Positions 58,366 to 64,000 of a stretch of 64,000 nt of DNA are shown in pieces. The position numbers and the translations under genes are program-made. Within the stretch, counting starts at the first letter, position 1; every line of letters begins with the position of its first letter. Source of the stretch: CAYXTI01 sp964468495 (GTDB taxonomy: Bacteria; Pseudomonadota; Alphaproteobacteria; Rickettsiales; Rickettsiaceae); contig CAYXTI010000012.1 of the NCBI GenBank assembly GCA_964468495.1, positions 18,894-82,893 on the forward strand. Reading direction: 5' to 3'. The notes below the pieces were generated by a model. The model made no database searches, was not told where the DNA came from, and saw nothing but the letters and a program-made list of their open reading frames with translations.

Positions 58366-59889
58366 GTGAATTTTAATATGTTATCATCAAAATCTCTATC
58401 ATTTTGTTCTGGAATAATATGCGGTTTATCTTTTGCTCCAATATTTTTCACTCCTGGAATTTTTACTCTATCTATACTCTGTGGCCAAATTGCTAATGCT
58501 TCAAAACTAAAAACTGCATTAACATATAATTTTTTATACTTTTTTGGTTTTTTATTGGCTACATTATACTGGATTAGTTTTGCATTAAAAATAAATATAA
58601 CAGAATTTTGGTGGTTAATCCCTTTTGCTTTATTTGGTATTCCACTCTTTATTTCCATTTTTTCATTAATAATAGGATTAATATCTTGGAATCTTCGCCA
58701 TAGTCGTTATTATCACTTATCCTTTTGTATAAGTTGGATTATATATGAATTAGGAACAAACTGGATTTGCACTGGTTTCCCATGGGCTATAATAGGATAT
58801 TCTTTAACTATTTCAAACATTCTGATACAGTTTACTAGTATTGCTGGTATAATTGGGCTTAGTTTTATTACTGTATACATATCATCAAGTTTCTTTTATA
58901 TAAAAACACAATATCATAATTTTTACATTTACCGAATAATAGTATCAATAATATTGATACTATTTATACTATCTTATGGTTGGTTAAAACTTTATAATTA
59001 TAAAACTGATTATACTAATATAAAAATACGCATTGTCCAACCATCTATCCCCCAAAAAGAAAAATGGTGCCCAAAAAAATTTTGGTCTAATCTTATCTAC
59101 CAGATTAACTTATCTAAAAAAATAAGTTTAATAGAAAACTGGAGCCCAAATATAATTCTATGGTCAGAATCTGCATTAATAATCCCTAATAAATACAAGA
59201 CTATTATTAGTAAATTATCTAATATGTTACTCAAAGATAATCAGATTTTAATATCTGGCAGCATAAGCGAAGACACAAAAAATAACATAAATAATATATA
59301 CCCAAGTTTAATAGCAATTAATAACAAAGGAAATACCCTATTGGATTATCATAAATCTCACTTAGTCCCATTTGGGGAATATATTCCACTTAATAACTTT
59401 ATATTAAAAGAAAAGATTACTCATGGATTTATTAACTATAGTCCAGGAATAAGAAAAACTATTTTCTTAGATAAATATAACTTACATATACTTCCTGTGA
59501 TTTGTTATGAATCAATATTTTCTTTTGAAATATTAACATCAAATAAAAATATCGATGTTATAATTAATGTAACTAATGATTCATGGTATGGAAATTCATC
59601 AGGACCTTACCAACATTTTGAAATTAGCCGTATACGAGCTATTGAAAACGGCCTCCCTATATTACGTATTGCAAATAACGGTATTTCTGCAATAATTGAC
59701 CCACTTGGGCAAGTTATGAAAAAACTACAACTAAATGAACCCAACATAATTGATGGATACATTCCAAAAAAAACTAAAAAACCTACTATATTTTCTACTT
59801 TAAGAGAAAGTTCTATAATAATACTCATAACTATAGTGTTAATATTGCAAGAACTAATAATTTTATTATATACATCAATTAAAGATTAA
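58366..59889 (+). CDS. lnt: Apolipoprotein N-acyltransferase Lnt
   Basis: Lnt adds the third acyl chain to lipoproteins in the inner membrane, allowing Lol export. The 507-residue product has six to seven membrane helices before a nitrilase-fold periplasmic domain. The catalytic triad E268 (WSESA), K330 (HKSHLVPFGEYIP) and C380 (VICYES) is intact, matching E. coli positions closely. Start at ATG 58378 may also be possible; 58366 is a TTG-free GTG-type choice and not certain. The XRE gene follows by about 97 nt on the same strand. Confidence 0.93.
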   Translation: MNFNMLSSKSLSFCSGIICGLSFAPIFFTPGIFTLSILCGQIANASKLKTALTYNFLYFFGFLLATLYWISFALKINITEFWWLIPFALFGIPLFISIFSLIIGLISWNLRHSRYYHLSFCISWIIYELGTNWICTGFPWAIIGYSLTISNILIQFTSIAGIIGLSFITVYISSSFFYIKTQYHNFYIYRIIVSIILILFILSYGWLKLYNYKTDYTNIKIRIVQPSIPQKEKWCPKKFWSNLIYQINLSKKISLIENWSPNIILWSESALIIPNKYKTIISKLSNMLLKDNQILISGSISEDTKNNINNIYPSLIAINNKGNTLLDYHKSHLVPFGEYIPLNNFILKEKITHGFINYSPGIRKTIFLDKYNLHILPVICYESIFSFEILTSNKNIDVIINVTNDSWYGNSSGPYQHFEISRIRAIENGLPILRIANNGISAIIDPLGQVMKKLQLNEPNIIDGYIPKKTKKPTIFSTLRESSIIILITIVLILQELIILLYTSIKD

Positions 59890-59986
59890 TTGCAAAGCTT
59901 TACAATTTAAGGTATAGGATATTATATATAACTTTAGTAATGGTCGTAATAGTTTAGGTAATTTAACAATCAGGGATTAAGGAAAA

Positions 59987-60394
59987 ATGGACAAAAAAGG
60001 ACGTGCTGGCCAAGTTGATCAGCTAGTAAGCAAAAGATTAAAAATGCGTAGAATAATGTTAGGGTTAAGTCAGCAAGACCTAAGCCATGCTGTTCACGTA
60101 AGTATACAACAAATACAAAAATATGAAAAAGCAAAAAATCGTATTTCTAGCGGTAAATTACATGCTTTTGCTAATTTTTTAAAAGTCCCTATTCACTATT
60201 TTTTTGAACAAAATGAAAATAACTCTTATAATTCAATTTTCGTTGAAGAAACAAGAGAGAAATATAAGGCAGAAGATATCAACCCTAATGCAATAACAGA
60301 TAAAGAAATTGTGAGTATTATAAAAGCTTTTAGTGAAATTCAAAACCCACAAAGCAGAAAAAAAATTATTGAGCTTGTAAAAACTATGGTCTAA
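59987..60394 (+). CDS. XRE-family DNA-binding regulator
   Basis: The 135-residue product has an N-terminal Cro/CI-type helix-turn-helix (about 14-68) with LKMRRIMLGLSQQDLSHAV and SIQQIQKYEKAKNRISSGKL, and a C-terminal tail with AITDKEIVSIIKAFSEIQNPQSRKKIIELVKTMV, a two-helix shape seen in alphaproteobacterial SinR-like regulators that follow housekeeping genes in Rickettsiales. The target is unknown. AAGGAAAA before ATG 59987 gives a weak Shine-Dalgarno. It is convergent with the outer-membrane gene, with the hairpin at 60452-60511 between them. Confidence 0.9.
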   Translation: MDKKGRAGQVDQLVSKRLKMRRIMLGLSQQDLSHAVHVSIQQIQKYEKAKNRISSGKLHAFANFLKVPIHYFFEQNENNSYNSIFVEETREKYKAEDINPNAITDKEIVSIIKAFSEIQNPQSRKKIIELVKTMV

Positions 60395-60451
60395 TGATTA
60401 TTAGCTTTTTTTTTATTTTATAAAATGTATTTAAATATCAGCTAGATAGCC

Positions 60452-60511
60452 AAGACCATTGCAACAAGCTTCACCCTATATAAATTAGAATATAGCTCGT
60501 TGAATGGTCTT
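60452..60511. terminator. Large multi-part hairpin between convergent genes
   Basis: Outer arms AAGACCATT (60452-60460) and AATGGTCTT (60503-60511), then CAAC (60462-60465) with GTTG (60499-60502), then CTATAT (60476-60481) with ATATAG (60490-60495) and an 8-nt loop. It lies after the XRE gene and its right arm touches the stop codon of the minus-strand outer-membrane gene. Location suits a bidirectional terminator; the unusually G+C-rich outer arms stand out in this A+T-rich DNA. Confidence 0.5.
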
Positions 60512-62627
60512 AAAAATTATAAGTGATACCAAAGGTAATATTATGTGTATTATGTTTTAATTGTTGACCATTCCTATACCAAAAACTATCCTCAACAGAT
60601 TTCTCAAGTAGATTGCTTGTACCTTTATCTATATATCCATATATTAAATCAAAACTTACTAATTTATAAATTTTCTTAGATAAACCGATATAAAACTGAT
60701 ATGCTAGAGATATATCAAATTTATCTTTTGATTGCATTATATTAAGAGAAGATTGATTAACATATTCTTTTATAGTTTTACTTTTATCACTATATCCATA
60801 TTGCTGTAATAATAAATCATGATTTAAAACTGATTTGGCTGCAAGCGATAAAGAGTTAAATACATAATCAGGAACATCTAAATATGATTTTAGCAAAGAT
60901 ACACCTAATCCTGCTCCTAAAAAAATTGTACAAAACTTTGTGTTGATAAAATCATACTCTAAATTAAACATAATAGGAAAAGCAATAGTTTTAATTGTGG
61001 TATTATTTATATAATCTACTTTAGCTTTAGCTAGATCATAATTTAATAATTGATATTTTTTTTCTAAATTTTCTTGTACCATTTTACGTTTTTGCTGTTC
61101 CTCTAGCTCTACCTTTATGTTATTTAATTGATTATCTTTATTATTTAGATTGTTTATTGCATCTTGTAATTGAGCTTTGATTACTTTTTTTTGCTCTTCA
61201 GATAATTGTAAATTTTCTCTATTTCTATTCTCTTGAACATATTGTTTATCTTCTTGAGCTAAAAGATTATAATAGTTAGATTCTATTTCACTACATTGTT
61301 CATTGAGTTTGCTTATTATATTATTAGCAAGAGTTATTACTGCTTGAACTCTATAGCTTTCTATAACTCTCTCTATAATAGCATTAGTAGAATCTAACGC
61401 TACTTTTTCATTATTACTATTAGAATGTAGTTTAGTATCTAAAATAACAAAATAAAGTAACTCTTTAATAGAATCAGCTGCTTTTGATGAATTTTGATTT
61501 TCTTCTTGAATAAATACTCTATAAACATGAAAAAATGTATCCCGAAAAGATTCAATATTAGCTAGATAATCTGTATCAAAATTACTTTTTAGATATGCTT
61601 CTTTAAGCAAAATAAAATTTTTATTATTTTGATATATATTTTTTTTCTCTAAGCCAATGGAAACCTGAGCCTCAGAAATAGCCTGAACATCTATATCTAT
61701 GTTATTAGAATAAGCAATATTTAATACAATTTTAGCATTATTTGCAGTCTTCTCTTTATATAAAGGATTTCTAAAGTCATCTTTATTTAATACAATTTTA
61801 GCATTATTTGCAGTCTTCTCTTTATCTAAAAGATTTCTAAAGTCATCTTTTACATCTATAGAAAATTCTTTATTAAGATAATACAAAGTAGTTATGAAAG
61901 CATCTTCTGCATTTTGATAATTACTACTATAACAACTGTTATAAACTTCATTGCTTTTATTATAAATATCTTTATTAAAATATTCGCTATTATCAATAGA
62001 AACAGGATAAAAAGAATCTACTACATCAACTAGACCCATTTTAGAGTAATAATATAAAATAAAAGAATCTGTTTTCACATTATTTTTTATCTTTTCAACT
62101 ATGTTGATAGTATCATAGTTTTTAGCATTTTGTTGTTCTATTTCTATTTTTTTTTTAATTAAAGAAATATTAGTTATTATATCATTATAATCTTTAGTTA
62201 ATTTATCAACCTTATTTTTAACTTTTTCTTGCTCTAATAACACATCCTTATAATAGGCAGCATTTAATTGTTCGTCATTATAACAATTAAATGCTGCTTT
62301 ATTATAAGAATTATTAATATCAAACTTTACCTTACTAGAATTTGTTATATTATAAGTTAATACAGAAGAAAACCCAGATGAAATATCTACTCTAAATCTT
62401 CTATCTAGGTAATATCCCATAGTGATATTACCAACTAAACTATCTATTGCTATAGGATCCCTTTTAAATTGATACTCTTTTCCTTTATAACTATTATCTT
62501 TCAGGGTGAACCCAAAATCACCAGTATAACCAATATTAAACCTAATATATAAATGATTTTTTTTTGCACCATATGCAAAAGCACAACTTAAAAAAATAAG
62601 AATAATAGCTCTTAATATAATAAACAT
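60510..62627 (-). CDS. Outer-membrane beta-barrel protein with coiled-coil insert
   Basis: The 705-residue product has a signal peptide (about 1-18, ending CAFAYGA), then barrel-like strands NHLYIRFNIGYTGDFGF and GNITMGYYLDRRFRVDISSGF, a long middle section rich in coiled coil (about 130-540), and C-terminal strands FCTIFLGAGLGVSLLKSYL, YQFYIGLSKKIYKLVSFDLIYGYIDKGTS and a final aromatic HNITFGITYNF, which is the terminal-strand signal used for outer-membrane assembly. The C-terminal third is paralogous to the gene at 63385. The family is unknown to me but resembles rickettsial surface antigens in general layout. It contains a 66-bp tandem repeat. Probably a surface protein; function is not known. 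Confidence 0.6.
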   Translation of the reverse strand: MFIILRAIILIFLSCAFAYGAKKNHLYIRFNIGYTGDFGFTLKDNSYKGKEYQFKRDPIAIDSLVGNITMGYYLDRRFRVDISSGFSSVLTYNITNSSKVKFDINNSYNKAAFNCYNDEQLNAAYYKDVLLEQEKVKNKVDKLTKDYNDIITNISLIKKKIEIEQQNAKNYDTINIVEKIKNNVKTDSFILYYYSKMGLVDVVDSFYPVSIDNSEYFNKDIYNKSNEVYNSCYSSNYQNAEDAFITTLYYLNKEFSIDVKDDFRNLLDKEKTANNAKIVLNKDDFRNPLYKEKTANNAKIVLNIAYSNNIDIDVQAISEAQVSIGLEKKNIYQNNKNFILLKEAYLKSNFDTDYLANIESFRDTFFHVYRVFIQEENQNSSKAADSIKELLYFVILDTKLHSNSNNEKVALDSTNAIIERVIESYRVQAVITLANNIISKLNEQCSEIESNYYNLLAQEDKQYVQENRNRENLQLSEEQKKVIKAQLQDAINNLNNKDNQLNNIKVELEEQQKRKMVQENLEKKYQLLNYDLAKAKVDYINNTTIKTIAFPIMFNLEYDFINTKFCTIFLGAGLGVSLLKSYLDVPDYVFNSLSLAAKSVLNHDLLLQQYGYSDKSKTIKEYVNQSSLNIMQSKDKFDISLAYQFYIGLSKKIYKLVSFDLIYGYIDKGTSNLLEKSVEDSFWYRNGQQLKHNTHNITFGITYNF
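61721..61852 (-). repeat. 66-bp in-frame tandem duplication
   Basis: Two copies (61721-61786 and 61787-61852) encode KDDFRNLLDKEKTANNAKIV and KDDFRNPLYKEKTANNAKIV, both followed by LN. They differ at only a few bases, so the duplication is recent or maintained. The period is divisible by three and stays in frame. It lies in the coiled-coil insert of the outer-membrane protein, a place where length variation is tolerated. Confidence 0.85.
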
Positions 62628-63384
62628 AAAGTTTTAAGATTAAATGAATTTAATATCAAAACACTAAACTATTTCCTTTATGCCGTTCTATATATCTTTA
62701 AAAACCTAGAAAGAAAATTGTAAATCTATCTTTAACTACTAATAACCAAAAAATGAATGAATAATAAAACCAACTTTTACTCCTAATGGATAATAATTAT
62801 ATTTTTAACTTCTTTAAAAAATTAAAATATATCCACTATTCTAGAAAAATGGCTAATGCAATATTAGAAATATCCTAACAAATTATATTTGGATTAACAT
62901 TACAACCTATTATTTCCCAGCATAACACGTTTAACATTATTTAGAAATTTTAGTAACTTTTCCTATATATTTATAATAAATCAAAATTAATAAAATTATC
63001 TATAGCGCTACAACTATATACTCAATAAACCTATTTTTCAAACTATTTACTTATTATTTTTATTCTTTATCATTATTTTACTAGTATAAAGCCTTATTTT
63101 ATAAGACTATGTCTAACTTGCTAGATTAGTAATTCTCTATTCTGAGTAAAATAATATAACTAAATATCAACTCTAACAGCAAAACTTAACCCAAAGAAAT
63201 CATCTATTATACTCATGTTACTTATATACCATAATAATTATTATAATAATATTCTAACCCTATATTTGTCATAAAAAAAAGTTTTATTATTATAACAACC
63301 TAACGTCTTAAATCTTAAATCTAAATTTTTTATAAAAAATAAAACTTACACTCCTATATCATTTGAAGGGAAAATTTAAATAAA
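62628..63384. other. Spacer between the two outer-membrane genes
   Basis: This 757-nt spacer is the longest without an intact gene. Apart from the decayed barrel C-terminus at 63160-63272 I see no coding signal. The rest is A+T-rich with stops in all frames, and may be further decayed antigen sequence. No repeat or strong hairpin is evident. Confidence 0.4.
63160..63272 (-). pseudogene. Remnant of a third outer-membrane paralogue (C-terminal end)
   Basis: On the minus strand a frame ends ...DDFFGLSFAVRVDI followed by TAG at 63162-63160. This resembles the end of the neighbouring antigen, NVNFSIGVRIDI. Just upstream, in a different frame, is MTNIGLEYYYNNYYGI and a stop; it looks like a barrel strand. 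Together they look like a frameshifted C-terminal end of another member of the family. The match is short and by eye, so it is tentative. Confidence 0.35.
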
Positions 63385-64000
63385 TTAAATATCTATTCTA
63401 ACACCTATAGAAAAATTAACATTATGATGTGTTAATTGATTTTTTCCATCAGTACCTTGTACATACCACTTGTCATCAACAGCTTTTGCTATAATATCAC
63501 TTGTTCCTTTATAAACATAACCTACAACAAACTCTCCATGTACTATAGATGTAAACTGCTTTGAGATACCTAAATATAACTTTCCACTAAAAGTAAAGTC
63601 TTGTTGATTTTGATCTTTCTCTTCTACATAACTACCTTGGCCAGCTTGAATTTTTACAGTACTTTTATTATCACCATTTTCTTTAGCAATTTTATCAGCC
63701 TCTGTAGCAAGTCTTTTTAACTCATTAAATTTTCCTAAATCTGATTCTAAATATGAACTAACTAGTGATGCTCCTGGACCTCCTCCTATAAATACTTTAC
63801 AAAATGATGAATCAATTATATCATATTCTCCAACAATGAATGCTGAATATGATAAAACAACAATCTTACTACTGTTTGCAAAGTCAATAATAGCATTTAT
63901 TAAATCTCCTCGTATTTTTGCACGAGCTATCTCATTCATTATAGTTTTTTCTAATGCTTTCTTCTCTTTTATTTTGTCCTTTATTTTGTTCAGATTAGCC
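63385..64000 (-). CDS. Outer-membrane beta-barrel protein, C-terminal part (runs off the window)
   Basis: The frame is open from the right edge down to its stop at 63385; the ATG at 63939 is internal because the codons before it (ANLNKIKDKIKEKKALEKTI) continue the frame and look like a coiled coil. The visible 205 residues include FCKVFIGGGPGASLVSSYL, LYLGISKQFTSIVHGEFVVG, YVYKGTSDIIAKAVDDKWY and a terminal NVNFSIGVRIDI ending in a hydrophobic strand. All these blocks match the paralogue at 60510-62627. Probably a surface protein of the same family; function is unknown. Confidence 0.6.
   Translation of the reverse strand, partial: ANLNKIKDKIKEKKALEKTIMNEIARAKIRGDLINAIIDFANSSKIVVLSYSAFIVGEYDIIDSSFCKVFIGGGPGASLVSSYLESDLGKFNELKRLATEADKIAKENGDNKSTVKIQAGQGSYVEEKDQNQQDFTFSGKLYLGISKQFTSIVHGEFVVGYVYKGTSDIIAKAVDDKWYVQGTDGKNQLTHHNVNFSIGVRIDI

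Noticed and set aside
58338..58658. A minus-strand 106-codon frame at the lnt start
   Set aside because: Antisense to lnt, whose catalytic triad and membrane helices show it is the real gene.
63385..63939. A complete 184-residue gene starting at ATG 63939
   Set aside because: The frame stays open upstream to the window edge with coiled-coil sequence, as in its paralogue, so the ATG is internal and the gene is cut by the edge.
1..64000. CRISPR arrays, rRNA genes, intact insertion sequences
   Set aside because: No regularly spaced repeat-spacer pattern, no rRNA sequence and no transposase was found; the short tandem repeats are two- to three-unit only.

Overview
The window is strongly A+T-rich chromosomal DNA from an alphaproteobacterium, most likely an obligate intracellular member of the Rickettsiales and probably of the family Rickettsiaceae. 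Seen directly: ALAS-type hemA, MipZ, a Tim44-like protein, lipA next to a RatA/COQ10 gene, an ALAS/pdh/fumC aerobic core, a VirB8 start at the left edge, an HK97-type terminase/portal pair of the gene-transfer-agent kind, long gene-poor A+T-rich spacers and coiled-coil beta-barrel surface proteins. The genus assignment is inference; nothing here fixes it. There are no rRNA genes, only one tRNA, no CRISPR array and no intact insertion sequence.

Layout. 1-1.4 kb: start of virB8 and an ABC-2 permease, both on the minus strand. 1.6-9.4 kb (plus): miaB, a class A PBP, clpB, gltX. 9.4-11.3 kb: a structured leader with a possible 31-codon ORF, a 2-Cys peroxiredoxin, a large nested inverted repeat and trmD (minus). 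11.6-14.1 kb: thrS and infC; infC starts at ATT behind a perfect Shine-Dalgarno. 14.3-17 kb (minus): recF-lipA-ratA. 17.4-19.8 kb: pepA overlapping mipZ. 19.8-22.7 kb (minus): portal, small helical gene, terminase. 22.9-29.3 kb: Tim44-like gene, a 1064-residue LuxR-HTH/membrane/STAND/TPR protein, yidD and uvrC. 29.3-33.8 kb (minus): repeat lipoprotein, then rmuC, ftsW and murG in transcription order. 34-37.6 kb: RMD1-like protein, cutA, a dicarboxylate/glutamate symporter, pgsA. 37.7-41.6 kb (minus): a FliD-like protein and soluble lytic transglycosylase. 41.7-45.1 kb: fabD, murJ, rpmG (GTG start), rpsP. Then tRNA-Thr(UGU), and on the minus strand hemA, fumC, a decayed copy of the hemA 5' end, and pdhA-pdhB-pdhC-lpdA behind a good sigma70-type promoter, with rimM further upstream. 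54.7-60.4 kb: AsmA-like protein, fabI (minus), lnt, an XRE regulator. 60.5-64 kb (minus): two paralogous outer-membrane proteins and a decayed third.

How the genes fit together. Many serve the envelope: peptidoglycan synthesis and turnover (PBP1A, MurG, MurJ, FtsW, Slt), phospholipid and fatty acid synthesis (PgsA, FabD, FabI), lipoprotein acylation (Lnt), AsmA-like protein, YidD, MipZ. A second block is translation and RNA modification (GltX, ThrS, IF3, TrmD, RimM, MiaB, L33, S16, tRNA-Thr). A third feeds the TCA cycle and haem (PDH complex, LipA, FumC, HemA).

The most unusual items are the LuxR-HTH/STAND/TPR protein at 23.9-27.1 kb, the FliD-like protein with no flagellar neighbours, the intact-looking terminase/portal trio in an order reversed from the classical GTA, the structured peroxiredoxin leader, and several nested inverted repeats between convergent genes.
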